DNA of 64,000 nucleotides from Acanthochlamys bracteata (GCA_019914995.1 CM034140.1:434001-498000), one strand, 5' to 3'; counted from the stretch's first letter, positions 35,796 through 49,125 are shown. Numbers and translations: made by a program. Notes: generated from the sequence alone by a model not told the origin.

Positions 35796-38700
35796 ATGGG
35801 GAGAGCTCCGTGCTGTGAGAAAGTTGGACTGAAGAAAGGGAGATGGACAGCTGATGAAGACCAGAAATTGGTTTCCTACATTAAATCTCATGGTGAAGGA
35901 TCATGGAGATCACTACCAAAGAATGCTGGTTAGTAGTTCAATTAACAAGTTGGTTGATTTTCTTTTTGTTTTCATTTTTGTTGAGGTTTGGATCAATATG
36001 AGGAATTTGTTTGGTTCAAGAACCAAAAATTAATTTTGATCTGTGTGTTTTGAACGAAAATGCCATGCACAACCAGTGCTTGTGAAAATTATTAACATGG
36101 TAGTCGGTTCATTTTCTTGACTTTCACTAAAACTTCTCCTGTTACTTGAACCAGTTGCTTGTGTGTGCGTGCGTGTGTTTTATCAAATTTAAGAAATAGC
36201 AACAGTTGACTTCCATTTCCTAGCTATTGAAACATTTTTAAGTAGTAATTGAAAAAGATACTTATTTTGTATCTTAATAGTACAGTTTGATTTTATTTTG
36301 TTTTTTTTTTCCTTTCAAGATTTTAGAACACCATTGCATGTCGTTCTCCGTACTTTTAATTCTGGTATTTTCGCTTGAATTGTAGGGTTGCTAAGGTGTG
36401 GAAAAAGCTGCAGATTAAGGTGGATTAATTATCTCAGAGAAGATTTAAAGAGGGGAAACATCTCAACAGATGAAGAAGAAACCATTCTTAAGCTTCATAA
36501 GTCTCTAGGCAACAGGTAATTATCATTTGTCAAGTAATTCTTTAATAGACGAATTATTTTATTATTCACATTCCGAGGCTGGTCCTTGGCATTGTTTGGA
36601 TCTGAAATTGGATTTTTAGACTACTACTATTTTCTTTCAAAAGTTTTTACAGCAAGCTACAAGCAAATTTTTCTTTGTTAGCCGTTAGTATCATATTTAG
36701 CATAAGTTTCATGACTTATTAGTTTTAAGCACAATAATCAACATATCACATCCGCGTGTTCCGCGGTTAGTTATTTAATTATTTGGGCGCAGATCTCAAG
36801 TCTAGTCTGAGTTTCTTTTGTCCCTTCCCTCCACTAGTATATATATATTTTATGTGTAGTTCGTAACGAGCTCTCCTGATTGACATCTGGGTTCTTATTA
36901 CTTTATGCTTGTGATATCTTATGAAATCTCACCTACGGTTCTTTCTTCAATCTATATTAAAGAAAGCCCAAAAGTCCTGTGTACGAGTTTGTCGTTATGC
37001 TCTTGTAGGGAAGAATTAAAAAAGGGAACACCATACACATGTGTTGCTGTATTATAATTGGATTCTCTTATAGTTTATTTAGTTGATGGAAAAGGTTGCT
37101 GCAGACTTTTGATGTCATTTCATTTCAAAAGTTTTTACGAGGTTCACCCGTGATCCACCCAGCTGTATGGGGATTCTGTCTTTTTAGTTCTTGATAGATC
37201 CATGTTACCGTTGATTAGGGAGGGGTTAACACCTTAAACTCAATGATCTCTAGCGTTAATAGTACATTGTGAGGATTGCTAATCCTAAGGTTAGGGTGTT
37301 TGGCCATTGAACAGCGTAAGCTTTCTCATTTACAAAAATGGCGTGGATTTCCACTTGCAGATATCAATAACTTGGGACCTGACTGAGTTTCTTTCAAGGC
37401 ATAGGGTGCAAGTAAAACTACATAAAGATGCTTTTGGTAGTTGAGTCACTAGTTGGAATGAAATGTCCAGACAAATCCTATGAAGATGTTAACCATCAAC
37501 CTTCGATGATAGTATTGCTTGAAACTCAATGAACTTATCATGTTGTCGCGCCATTGTTTTACTGCTATCAGTCTATCACCATCTGTGGCGCTTTTACGTT
37601 TTATACCCTGTATGCACAGTAGGATCACCACATGATGCTTATGATATCATCATATTACAGTGATTTTATCTGTAGATATATAATTGTCTTTGTTTGAGTT
37701 GAATCTTCTGAGATTTTTAATTGCTGCAATAATTTGTCCATATGCACTTCACTATCTTGAGATCTAGATTTGTTCTGAATTTAAGTTTTCCAGAGACAAA
37801 CTGAAATCAAGACTAATCACAATAGATTATTTGCAGCATCTATTAGCCTGTCTAGCATCTTGGTCTCTTATTCTATTGCATTAGTTGTATTCTTGCAAGA
37901 TGTCATTTAACATAGTGAGCACCTAGCAGCAGCCGTCAATTATTAGCCGTCTTCTGATTCAGACGTTTAAACAATTCCGGCGAGAGCCTTATAAAGATTT
38001 CTCTGTAAAAGTTAATTAATGCAGTTGTTTAAAAGCTGATCATATATAAAAGCTCTCGTCTCTATCTCACCTGTTGAAGAACTAAAAGATTTTGCTGCTA
38101 GCAGCCTGATTGTCTTCATTAATGTAGGAGGAAATTGTACTCCAACATAGCTTTCATACTTCTGCTTTGATCTGTTTATATATCTATTAGACACATTGAT
38201 ATTGTTATATTGTCTAGTATCTGCTGTTATATTTTTCAGGCCAATGACTAACGTATCTCATGGCATGTGGTCACATTTACTGCAGGTGGTCCTTGATAGC
38301 AAGCCATCTTCCAGGAAGAACAGACAATGAGATCAAGAATTACTGGAACTCCCACCTCAGCAGGAAGATAGCAAACTCACACAAGACTGAAATGGCTGAT
38401 GATGGCGAAGCAGCAACAATCGAGGAAAAGAAGTCCACCGCTAATATAAAGAAAGTCGAAAGCACTGCTGCTTGTAATAAACCTAAATCAACAAAGAAGA
38501 AGAGCAGTAAGTACAAGAAGAAGAAGAAGATGCAAGAGAAGAACGGTAGACACAGCGATCAAGAAGAAGCAGAAAGCATGGTTGTAGATCCCGATCTATC
38601 TCAAGATAGCGTCAGCACCAGCAATAAGGCACCAAATCATGGCAATTCAAGTGAAGACGTGGTGCGACTGCAACCCTCGTGCTTGAGCCCAAACTCATCA

Positions 38701-39153
38701 AATTCCAAGATGGAAAGAGATGGCGAGCTTGATTGTCAGCTTGAGCGTGAACCCACTGGTTCCAGTGAGAACAGTACTGCTGCTGGTTCCCCTGCTCATA
38801 ACGAGGACAAAGATCAGTCTGGATTCATGAACGCGTTTGAGGAGAATTGTAAAACTGGGTTCATTGCCCTTAATGCAGAGAACGAACAAAACACAACTGT
38901 GTCTATAAATCATCAGTTGAAGGAGAACGACAGTGGCGTATGCGGAGGAGATAATCTGGGTTCCATAGACTTGGAGGACTTGGAAGGTTTGGACAACATT
39001 TGGAAATGGTTGTGCGACAAAAACGACACTGAAGATGTTGAGCTGGAAGGAATCCAAGGTTTCGGGGGTTGCAGCAGCAGCAGTAGCAGCAGCGATAACT
39101 ACCAGATGCAAATGGAGTCTATTGCTAACTGGTTACTTTCAGATGCTTTCTAA
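35796..39153 (+). CDS. MYB11: R2R3-MYB transcription factor, subgroup-7-like (MYB11/MYB12/MYB111 group), 3 exons, 376 aa
   Basis: Probable activator of early flavonoid/flavonol genes in the nucleus. Exons: 35796-35928, 36386-36515, 38286-39153 (1131 nt); intron 2 is 1770 nt. The R2 repeat (about residues 14-61) starts [20 protein letters not shown] upstream and includes [13 protein letters not shown] and [18 protein letters not shown]3 (about 67-112) has [20 protein letters not shown] and [11 protein letters not shown]. The [DE]Lx2[RK] bHLH-interaction signature is absent from R3, as in subgroup 7. After the DNA-binding domain there is a Lys-rich stretch ([18 protein letters not shown]) that may be a nuclear signal, then an acidic/Ser-rich region, and the C-terminus [11 protein letters not shown] resembles the WLLS-type SG7-2 motif. 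The classical SG7 motif GRTxRSxMK is not visible. Its position next to ERdj3B matches Arabidopsis MYB11 (At3g62610); the symbol rests mainly on that. Confidence 0.85.
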
Positions 39154-41692
39154 AAGCTTTGTAGCAGCTATGTCTTATATGAGTTCATGCAGCTGTTTCG
39201 AAACCTCCAAGTTCTAGTGTAAAACATTTTTATATTAGATCAGTGAGATGTTTTATTGATGTTCTGGAATAGATACTGTGTCATGCAGTGCATATGTTCT
39301 ACTTCTAAATCTGTCATCTATTTTTAATTTAATTTTATATTTTATATTTTAAATATTTTAAATATTTATAAAAAATTAAAATATAAAAAATTATAAAAAC
39401 TTATATCATATATCTAATTATTAGTTATTTTAATATTTTTTAGACAAAAAAAATTTGTTTATAAAAATTTTTAAGATATTTTTTGTTTTATAAAAAATTT
39501 ATTTTCAAAACAGTCTCAAATATTCCTGTATTCTGCTTTACATTTGGTATTAGTCAATAGACTGATTACGTAAAGAGAAAAAACAAATCAAGGTTTGTAA
39601 AGTGAAAACAAAAAGAATAATGATAAACTTAACAATACACGTAACTATAAAGGAATTACAAAACGCCATTGTCTGGAGTTATATTTTTCGTGAAGTTTCC
39701 GAATTTGTTTCTTCGAATTTATCCGATTCATTTCTTGATGATGCGAAACAAGAAAAAGAAAAGCAACATTTTTTCTGAAATAATCTCGGTGATGCAAAAA
39801 TCACTTCCATTATTGCTTCTTATTATATAAGTTTTAGGACATTTGTTCGTAACTAAATTTCGTAAAAATAAAAAATAAAAAGTAAAATTTTTTAAAAAAT
39901 AAAATAAAAGTAAAATTTAATATTTATATTTTAATAAATTTTAAAAATATATTAAAAATTAAAAAATATAATTATATTAAAAAATATGTAAATAAAAACG
40001 TAAAATTAAAATTTTGTGTGTAAAAATAGAGTTCTGAATTTTTTATATAATTAAAATATATAAATTTTCAGAACTAAAAATCTAATGAAAAAAATAAAAT
40101 TAAGAGCGTTTGAAACACATTCTTATTTCAAAAACGAAAACTCAAGATCTTTTCATTATAAAATATACATTGAGATAAATGGACACTAACAGAGATTTAG
40201 GGTATTTCAATGCACATAATTTATTTTTTGGTAAAGTTCAAATTTATTTGTTTCACTTCTTACGCAACTCAATTGCACCAAATTTAATTTGATAAAATTT
40301 ATTTTTTATTAATTAAACACACCTTTTAAATTGTAATCTGTTTCTTTCGGGGAGGAAGATAGATATCATGTCAACTCGAATCTCGAGTGCTGGACATTTT
40401 CATAATATAAGTGAAAAATTTAAATGCTTTTGTAACAAAATGTCACTAAACAAAAAGATGTGCTTAATTAATTATAAATATAATATTATGTATTCTATTT
40501 AGGTCTCGTTCGATGTTCATTAAATTGATAATTCTGTTTTTATTTTACTATTCAAAAACTGATTATTTTAAATATTATAATTTTATTTTTATTTTTAATT
40601 GATTTTCAAATAAAATTAATATATAAATTTTAAACTTAGTTTTAATTCTTATATTAAAAACTTTATATTTATAAAATTTACTACTTTGAAATTGACTTTC
40701 GCGTAAAACACGCCCTTACAGTTCAATTTAGGCACGCCAGACAACTGAGGCAATTCATCAGACATTTTAAAATTTTTAGTTGCTTTTATTAGTATTTGGA
40801 CGCAGATCTATTTAACCTGTTAATGTTCTTGAAATATTTTGAGAGCATTAAACACTTATAACTTTTATTATGATCGGAAGTATAAAAAATTTTGATTTTT
40901 TTAATGCTTATTGAGTAAATTATTAGTAGGAGTGTAGTTATTAGTGAGTATGTGAGAGGGTAGTTCTTGAGTTAAGATGATAATGGAATCAATATCACAT
41001 GCTTCTCCTGTCGTAGCCTTCTTTATTTTTTAGGATAAAAAATTGGAACGCACGTATAGCGTGGGGTGTTAATTAATCACGAAGATCTGAGATTTACAAG
41101 TCTCGTTGTAGCACATGCTCCTTGTTCACTTTTAAAATAGCTACCTTTGACCATGTGGAACAACAACGCCAGAGAGGTGGGAGTTTCTGTGACAAACAAA
41201 AACTTAGAAAGAAAAATATATATATCTTAAGGTTTATGTTCAAATCATAAATTTGCAACTATTTCACTGATCGTAACAGAGGTAACATCCGTAGAAATTT
41301 CACAGACGAAAAGCATTTCGTCTTACACAAATGGTGCTGATTGGTTTCTTCTCCTTCATTTAACTGGTAGCACCACACTGCGCTCAGAGCTAACCAAAGC
41401 CTTTAGGCCTTTAGTCTTTAGGTAAGGCGCTAGTTTTATGTAACTCGAATTTCAGGGAGAATCAATTTTATTATTATATATACAATGATCCTTTAGTATT
41501 TTATATGATCGTGCTCCATGAGATTCATAAACAAGGGCAATCTTTTAATTAATTGAATTCACACGTGTCCACGATCAACAGTTACTCATTGTATATTCAT
41601 TGATCTTATCATCTCAATTAACGTCTACCAAGTGTTTTTTAATTGTTTTGAAGTTCTGAAAGGAATCCAAACAAAGACATTATCGACTTCTC
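39154..41692. other. Intergenic region between the MYB gene and the GDSL array
   Basis: A+T-rich DNA with MITE-like tracts near 39300-39535 and 40500-40715. From about 40738 onward the sequence is the upstream part of the GDSL duplication unit: it recurs, diverged and with insertions, at 44208-46262 and more distantly at 51930-53249. No coding sequence. Confidence 0.6.
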
Positions 41693-41700
41693 TATATATA
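41693..41700 (+). promoter_or_regulatory. TATA box of GDSL copy 1
   Basis: TATATATA, 58 bp before the start codon, in a block (GAATCCAAACAAAGACA just upstream) that recurs before copies 2, 3 and 4. Confidence 0.6.
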
Positions 41701-41750
41701 GGAGTTAAACTGAGATGTTTTTTGCATAGGCTACTGAAGATTTTTCTATC

Positions 41751-43363
41751 ATGGCAAGCTCTAGCACTTCAACGCTGATATTTCTTCTTCCCTTGTTAAC
41801 TGTGATTACTCTTCCCTCATTGGTCTTGAGTGAACCGGCTAATCCACGCAATTGTTCCAACTACGATGCAATTTTCAGCTTCGGAGACTCGCTTACTGAT
41901 AATGGGAATGCCCTCTTTGTCAACCCAAGTAACGGCGTCGGTAGGCGTCCGTATGGCCAGTCTTTCTTCCACCGCCCAACTGGCCGCTACTCTGACGGCC
42001 GTATCATCGTTGATTTTATTGGTATATGTCCTTACGAGCACTCACGTTTGTTATGAATTAAATCCACCCTGCATCCTGAACACACAAGTTTTCTTTCTTC
42101 GCAGCACAAGCATTAGGGCTGCCACTGGCGCCACCTTACTATCCAAACAAGGGCAAACCTGGGTTATTCAAGCAGGGAGCTAACTTTGCTTTTTCGGGGT
42201 CGGCGGTAATGAGCAACAAATTTTTTACTCAAAATGGAATTAAAATTGGAGGAGCTGACTACTCTCTGGGAGTGCAAATGCAAGCCTTCCAACAGGTCCT
42301 CCCTTTGATCTACCCTAAACCAGCAGGTGATATATTGTCAAATTTCTAAAAAAATAGTATTGAAATGTCTTAATTCCAAAAACGATAACTTTAAGCAAAA
42401 ACATGGAATGATTTGTGAAATTTAATGTCACAGACCGTCAGCGCCTCATGAGTAGATCAGTTATCATGCTTGGAGAGATTGGTGGCAATGACTATGGCCG
42501 CTTTGTGATGAACGGAAAGACAGTGGATAAGGCCAAGGGGGTCGCTCCTCAAGTTGTAAATACAATGACTGCTGCCATCAAGGTGAGTGAAGAATTAAAA
42601 CGTTCTCTGTATAGTTATGACAAATAGCAGTCCGGTACTATGATCTTTGACAGTATCATCACGGTTTGAATCCAGACGCTTATTGGACTCGGGGCGAAAA
42701 CTATAGTGGTTCCGACACCAATGCCCATGGGATGCAGTCCGGCTTATCATAGCCAATTCGCTAAACGGCCGAAAAGTGAACTTGATCAATACGGTTGTTT
42801 TAAATGGGCAAATGACATGATGCATCATCACAATACGTTGCTGTGGAACAGGCTGCAGGAACTCCGACAAGCTAACCCTAAGGTCAACTTGATTTTTGGT
42901 GATTACTTCAGGGGAGTCTTGAATCTGATACAAAACCCGAAACAAAATGGTAAGAAATCACGCGCATGCTGTCTCCTCTATACCAGTAGTACCAAGGATT
43001 CCTAGCGGAAAGTAGTCTGATACTAATATATTATTATTGGATCAGTTACATGAAAACTTTATTGTGTTCGCAGGTTTTAACAGCAACCCCTTGAAGCAGT
43101 GCTGCTCTAACTGCGGCAGTCCAAGTGGGAAATCTTGTGCTGAACCGGGGAAGGCAGTGTGGTGGGATTCATGGCATCTTACAGAAGCTGCAGCCAACTC
43201 TGTTGCCAATGGTGTATTACGAGGACCATACAGTTATCCTACGCTCCTCAGCACTTGCACTTATTCTACTGCTGTTGGTGGCCAATCTGCATTGGGATCA
43301 GTTGATGAACTTATTAACAGTGAAACCACTACTGCACCTGTTGCTTCGTATGCAGACGCTTAA
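41751..43363 (+). CDS. GDSL esterase/lipase, tandem copy 1, 5 exons, 401 aa
   Basis: Secreted or vacuolar SGNH-fold hydrolase acting on ester bonds; the substrate is unknown. Exons: 41751-42021, 42105-42326, 42434-42582, 42676-42949, 43074-43363 (1206 nt, phase consistent). Signal peptide about residues 1-27. Block I is [14 protein letters not shown] (Ser47). Block II is GANFAFSGSA, which keeps a Gly at about 122. Block III is GEIGGNDYG (Asn183). Block V is WWDSWHLTEAAA (Asp337, His340). Other landmarks are VVPTPMPMGCSPAYH and DQYGCFKWANDMM. After the last conserved Cys there is a tail of about 40 residues ending SYADA. The family resembles the Arabidopsis At1g28590 group and Rauvolfia acetylajmalan esterase. 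This is the only copy with the block II Gly, and it has an extra Cys-containing segment (QCCSNCGSPSGKSC) shared with copy 5. Confidence 0.93.
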
Positions 43364-44712
43364 TTTCACGGCTGGAATATTGTCAATCAATAACAAAGTG
43401 CTTATGCTGCAATTAGTTATGGAATTCTGATGAACTAGGCTGTTGTTGCGTGTTAGTTGAGATGATGCATTTTGTGTTTTATGTTGCTTTGTTTCTGTTT
43501 GAATGCTTATGTAATGAAGCACTTGGAGATTCTTTGTTCTCCAACTTTTTCCAATTATTGCTGCTTTATATTTGGATCCATGAGAATCAGGATACCAAAA
43601 GCAAAAATGTTTTTAGCAGTTAGATGTTTTTGTATTACCGGTGTTTTTGGGTGTTTGAGAGGTTGTATTACCGGTGCTTTATATAATAAGAAAACTTTTT
43701 TCTGAAGCAAAACTTCAAAATATTTTTCATTATTAAAACATATTTTGAGATAAATAACAAAGACCTAAATTCTTAGTCTCTTCTTTCACAAAGGGAGATG
43801 GGTGTCATGCCCACTCCTCTTCTGAGTGCTTGACATTTTCATAATTACCGATAAAACGTTTAATATTTATAGCAAAAGAGTCGCTAAAAGAATAGATGTT
43901 CTTAATTAATTACAAATACAATAAAATTATGCAACTTATTTAGTGTCTCCTCCTCTAGTGTTTTATATATAGATTAGTAGAATAAGTTATAGTTTAATAT
44001 AAGTACGCGCGCAGGTACGTAATAAACTCACTGATATACATTTAATTTTTTAATGTTCTTTACATATTTTGGGAGCACCAAATCAATTTATTAACTTCAA
44101 TAATGATCGAAAGCATCAAGATATTCGATTTTTTGGTCACTGATAAGCCGTAAAATGTTGAATAAGCCAAATTGTTTGGTGACATAACAAGCTCACTGAT
44201 ATAGTGCAAGACAACTGAGGCAATTCATCAGACATTTTTCAATTTTTAGTTGCTTTTATTAGTATTTGGACGCAGATTTATTTAATCTTTTGATGTTCTT
44301 GATATATTTTGGGAACATCAAACACTTATAACTTTTATTGTGATTGGAAGTATCAATATTTTTGATTTTTTATAATGCTTATTGATTAAGTTATTAGTTG
44401 GAGTGCAGTTATTAGTGAGTATGTGAGAGGGTAGTCCACGAGTTAAGATGATAATGGAATCAATAGCACATGCTTCTGCTGTCATAGCCATTTTTTCAAC
44501 TAAAAATTTGGAATGCATGCATAGCGTGGGGTGTTAATTAATCACGAAGATCTGAGATTTACAAGTCTCGCTGTAGCACATGCTTGCCTTGTTCATATTT
44601 AAAATAGCTACCTTTGACCATGTGGAAAACAACGCCAGAGAGGTGGGAGTTTCTGTGACAAACAAAAACTTAGAAAGAAAAATATATATATCTTAAGGTT
44701 TATGTTCAAATG

Positions 44713-45568
44713 TAGGAGTGGCACTATGATTACTGGGTCAGTTTCAGGTCGATTTATTTAATAAACGGATCAAATTTGTTTAATTTTAAATTAACTTATT
44801 AATTTATGCGGGTCAAAATTGTCAATCCTAACTCAATCTACTAATAATCGAATCAAATTCGGATCGACTCATTTAATAATTAAAATTATTAATTATTAAT
44901 TATATATTTTTAAACTTCAGTGAAATTATAAAATCAGTTCGAATGAAAGTGCACGATATTTTTACTGACGAGATATAATTATATCCGATAAAATATGCAT
45001 TCCTTAATGTCTTCATCGGTCTTTACAATATAAAAAAATATATTATTTTATTTTTTAAAAATATATGATAACAGCTGAAATTTATGATTATAAATATATA
45101 TTAATAATTTCGATAAAAATTTTGATAAATATATCTATCTAACAAAATTTTCATAAAAATTTTTATACGAAATCTAAATTCGTCATTAAAAATACATACA
45201 TAGTAATACTTTTGATAATATTATAATTTTCATCTTACACTATTTTACTAAGACATAAAAATAAAGAATTAATTATAAATACAATATAATTTAATAGTTT
45301 GTAAATAATTATTATCGATTATTTTTATTGCTAATATTTTATTATACGGTAAGAAAAAATCAAAATTATTTTTTCAAAAGGTGACATTTCGAATTGGTGG
45401 GTCAATTTCTGATTAATCCGGATCGACCCATTTAATAACCTGGTCAAATTCGTTCAACCCTAACGCAACCCATATATTTATACGAGTCAAATTTTTCAAC
45501 TCTAACCCTGATTAAACAGGTCGATTTCGGGTTGAATTTTCGGATCGGATCATATATTGCCACCCCTA
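44713..45568. mobile_element. Non-autonomous hAT-like element, copy 1 (856 bp)
   Basis: Inverted termini TAGGAGTGGCA (left) and TGCCACCCCTA (right). It is flanked by a near-perfect 8-bp duplication, TTCAAATG at 44705-44712 and TTCAAATA at 45569-45576. The empty site is visible in copy 1's promoter near 41230 (ATGTTCAAATCATAAATTTG). The interior has GGATCGAC and GGGTCAA repeats typical of this MITE family and no transposase frame. It lies about 690 bp upstream of the copy 2 start codon. Confidence 0.8.
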
Positions 45569-45576
45569 TTCAAATA

Positions 45577-45768
45577 TATGTCTAGAAGATTTTTTTCGTT
45601 ATTCTAATTTTATTTTATTTATAATAAAAATTTTGAAATATTTTTATAAAATTTTACTAAATTTTTTCAAAATATAAAAAAATTTAAAATTTGAAATCTT
45701 ATTTGTATAATTTTTAAAAACTTTATAAATATTTTTTTTTCAACAAATATTTCCAAACATTCCCGCAA
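45577..45768. mobile_element. AT-rich insertion next to the hAT-like element (MITE-like)
   Basis: About 190 bp that are missing at the same site in the copy 1 promoter, where TTCAAA runs straight into TCATAAATTTGC. The right end AAACATTCCCGC resembles the termini of the AT-rich element family elsewhere in the window. The left end is obscured by the hAT insertion. Confidence 0.5.
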
Positions 45769-46204
45769 AATCATAAATTTGCAACTATTCGCTCGTAACA
45801 GAGGTAACATCCGTAGAAATTCAAAGGTCAAAGCATTTCGTCTCCCACAAATGGTGCTGATTGGTTTCTTCTGCTTCATTTAACTCGTACCACCATACTG
45901 CGCTCAGAGCGAACCAAACCCTTTAGGCCTTTACGTAGGGTGCTAGTTTTTATATAACTCGAATTTCATGGAGAATCTAATTTATTATATATATGCAATG
46001 ATCTTTTAGTATTTAATATGATCGTGCTCCATGAGATTCATAAACAAGGGCAAACTTTTAATTAATTGAATTCACACGTGTCCATGATCAACAGTTACTC
46101 ATTGTATATTCATTGATCTTATCATCTCAATTAACGTCTACCAAGTGTTTTCTCATTGTTTGAAGTTCTGAAAGGAATCCAAACAAAGACATTATCGACT
46201 TCTC

Positions 46205-46212
46205 TATATATA
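46205..46212 (+). promoter_or_regulatory. TATA box of GDSL copy 2
   Basis: TATATATA, 58 bp upstream of the start, in the same sequence context as copy 1. Confidence 0.6.
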
Positions 46213-46262
46213 GGAGTTAAACTGAGATGTTTTTTGCATAGGCTACTGAAGATTTTTCTATC

Positions 46263-47884
46263 ATGGCAAGCTCTAGCACTTCAACGCTGATATTTCTTCT
46301 TCCTTTACTAGTGATTACTCTTCCCTCATTGGTCATGAGTGAATCGGCCAATCCACGCAAATGTTCCAACTACGATGCAATTTTCAGCTTTGGAGACTCG
46401 CTTACCGATAACGGGAATGCCCTCTTTTTCAACCCAAACAACGGCGTCGGGAAGCCTCCGTATGGCCAGTCTTTCTTCGGCCGCCCAACTGGCCGCTACT
46501 CTGACGGCCGTATCATCGTTGATTTTATTGGTATATGTCCTTAGGAGCGTTCAAAATTTTGAAACTTCATTCTTTCCTCTTGTCTTTTAACTTGAGCACC
46601 ATAAATGCCCCTTGCAGCCCAAGCATTAGGACTGCCACTGGCACCACCTTACTATCCAAACAAGGGCAAACCTGAGTTATTCAAGCAGGGAGCTAACTTT
46701 GCTGTTGCGGCGGCGACCCTAATGAACACTACATTCTTTTCTCAAAATGGAATCCGTGGAGGATCTGCCTACTCTCTGGAAGTGCAAATGCAAGCATTCC
46801 AACAGGTCCTCCCTTTGATCTACCCTAAACCGGCAGGTGATATATTGTCAAATTTCTTAATACAGTATTAAAATGTTTTAATTTGGGCTTGGTGTATAAG
46901 TGACTGTTCCAAAAAACATGGAAAAGAAATGATTTGTGAAAAGTTTGTCTCAGACCGTCAGCGCCTCATGAGTAGATCAGTTATCATGCTTGGAGAGATT
47001 GGTGGCAATGACTATGGCAATTTTGTGTTCAATGGAAAGACCGTGGATCAGGCCAAGGCGGTCGCTCCTCAAGTTGTAAATACAATGACTGCTGCCATCA
47101 AGGTGAGTGAAGTATTAAAATGTTTCTTTGTATAGTTATGACAAATAGCAGTCCTGCACTATGATCTTTGACAGTATTATCACGGTTTGAATCCAGACGC
47201 TTATTGGACTCGGGGCGAAAACGATAGTGGTTCCTACACCAATGCCCATGGGATGCAGCCCGGCTTATCATGGACAATTTGCTAACCGGCCGAAAAGTGA
47301 ACTTGATCAATATGGTTGTTTTAAATGGGCAAATGACATGATGCATCATCACGATACTTTGCTCTGGAACAGGCTGAATGAGCTCCGAAGGGCTAACCGT
47401 CACGTCAACTTGATTTTTGGCGATTACTTCAGGGGCGTCTTGAATCTGATACAAAACCCGAAACAAAATGGTAAAAAACTAAATATTACTAACAGATGAA
47501 AGTCATTGTTAGGTAGAAGTCATTAATTAGTAGTGTTCTTGGATAAGTTACATGAAAACTTTGAACTCGATCGGAGACTTTGCAGTAAGTACTTGGTTGT
47601 GTTTTGCAGGTTTTAACAGCAACCCGCTTAACCAGTGCATGTCTGGAGGGAAATCTTGTGCTGAACCAGGGAAGGCAGTGTGGTGGGATGCGTGGCATCT
47701 TACAGAAGCTGCAGCCAACTCTGTTGCCAATGGTGTATTACGAGGACCATACAGTTATCCTACGCTCCTCAGCACTTGCACTTATTCTACAGCTATTGGT
47801 GGCCAATCTGCATTGGGATCAGTTGATGAACTTATTAACAGCGAAACCATTACTGCACCTGGTGCTTCGTATGCAGACGCTTAA
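46263..47884 (+). CDS. GDSL esterase/lipase, tandem copy 2, 5 exons, 394 aa
   Basis: Closest relative of copy 1; promoter, gene and 3' flank were duplicated together. Exons: 46263-46530, 46618-46836, 46954-47102, 47197-47470, 47610-47884 (1185 nt). A signal peptide is followed by [11 protein letters not shown] (block I), GANFAVAAATLMN (block II, Ala where copy 1 and typical relatives have Gly), GEIGGNDYGNF (block III) and WWDAWHLTEAAA (block V; Ala instead of Ser between the catalytic Asp and Trp-His). It lacks the Cys-rich insert of copies 1 and 5 (QCMSGGKSC instead). The tail ends SYADA. The frame is open, so it may be functional; the oxyanion-region change makes activity uncertain. Confidence 0.92.
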
Positions 47885-49125
47885 TTCCACGACTGGAATA
47901 TTGTCAATCAATAACAAAGTGCTTATGCTGCAATTAGTTATCGAATTCTGATGTACTAGGCTTAGTTGTTGCGTGTTACTTGAGATGATGCATTTTGTGT
48001 TGTATGTTGCTTTGTTTCTGTTTGAATGCTTATGTAATGAAGCACTTGGAGATTCTTTGTTTTCCAACTTTTTCCAATTATTGCTGCTTTTTATTTGGAT
48101 GCACGAGAATGAGAATCAGGATACCAAAAGAAAAAATGTTTTTAGCAGGTAGATGTTTTTGTATTACCGGTGTTTTTTAGTATTGGAGAGGGTGTTATAA
48201 TAAGAACACATGTTTTTGAAACAAAACTTCAAGATCTTTTTCATTATTAAAGAAACTCACTGATATACATTTAATGTTTTAATGTTCTTCGCATAATTTG
48301 GGAGCACTAAATTAACTTATTAACTTTTATAATGATTGAAAGCATCAAAATATTTGATTTTTTTGGTCTTTATGATTATTGATTAATTTAGCAAAACAGT
48401 GAAGGTGCAAACAATTGGGAGTGTTGTTTACATTTTACACATGCTTGTCCTGTTGTTATATTTATTAGCGAGTTAGGTGGGAGGATAGTATTCAGAGTTC
48501 AGACTGAAGATCATAATGGATCACATGCATGCTTGTACTGTTGTTTACATCTTACACATTTTGAAAAAGCTGAAAAAAATTGATGAAGTATTGGAAATTT
48601 TTTTTATGAATTTTTTTAACAAAAACTTGTATGTATAATTTTGTATATATAATTTATCTCTATTTTTTAAGTTTTAAAAAAAATTAAAATATAATAGAGA
48701 AATTTTTTGAGCTTGAAAACTTAAAAGCAACTAAGTTAAAGCTTTCTCAAATACAAATTTGTAGGTGTTTGAATTTCATGAGAATGAGTTTTATAAAGTT
48801 AAGAGTTCAGTAAAACATAAAATTAATAAAAACAAAATAAAATAAAATTTAAAAATAATAATTTGTAATAAAAATAAAAAATAAAATTTGAACTAATAAG
48901 TAAAATATATGAAGTGAGAAAGAAGGGTTGTAATTGAAACACGCGTTTAGGCAATTTATTTCATCGTACTCGAGCGCCCTTGTCATGAACTCACGTCTTG
49001 CACGATCAACATTTACCCTGTGTATTCCTTGCTCTTATCATCTCACCTATGTGCCTAGTTTTTGTCGTCAGTTCTTTAAAATCCTGAAAGAAATCCAATC
49101 AAAGACACTAGATCATTATCTTCCC
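47885..49125. other. Intergenic region between GDSL copies 2 and 3
   Basis: The first 350 bp match the copy 1 3' flank. A segment at about 48250-48370 (ACTCACTGATATACATTTAA) matches 44028 onward. This is the shortest spacer of the array; the TTTGCAACTATTTCAC promoter module of copies 1, 2 and 4 is missing. Confidence 0.6.

Larger units (their letters stand above)
43364..46204. other. Intergenic region between GDSL copies 1 and 2
   Basis: Starts with the copy 1 3' flank, which is nearly identical to that of copy 2. From 44211 (ACAACTGAGG) it repeats the upstream region of copy 1 (40741). Two insertions absent from copy 1 interrupt the repeat: a hAT-like element (44713-45568) and an AT-rich segment (about 45577-45768). 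Confidence 0.7.

Noticed and set aside
45667-45879. 70-codon minus-strand frame before GDSL copy 2
   Set aside because: Lies across the AT-rich insertion and the duplicated promoter; no domain.
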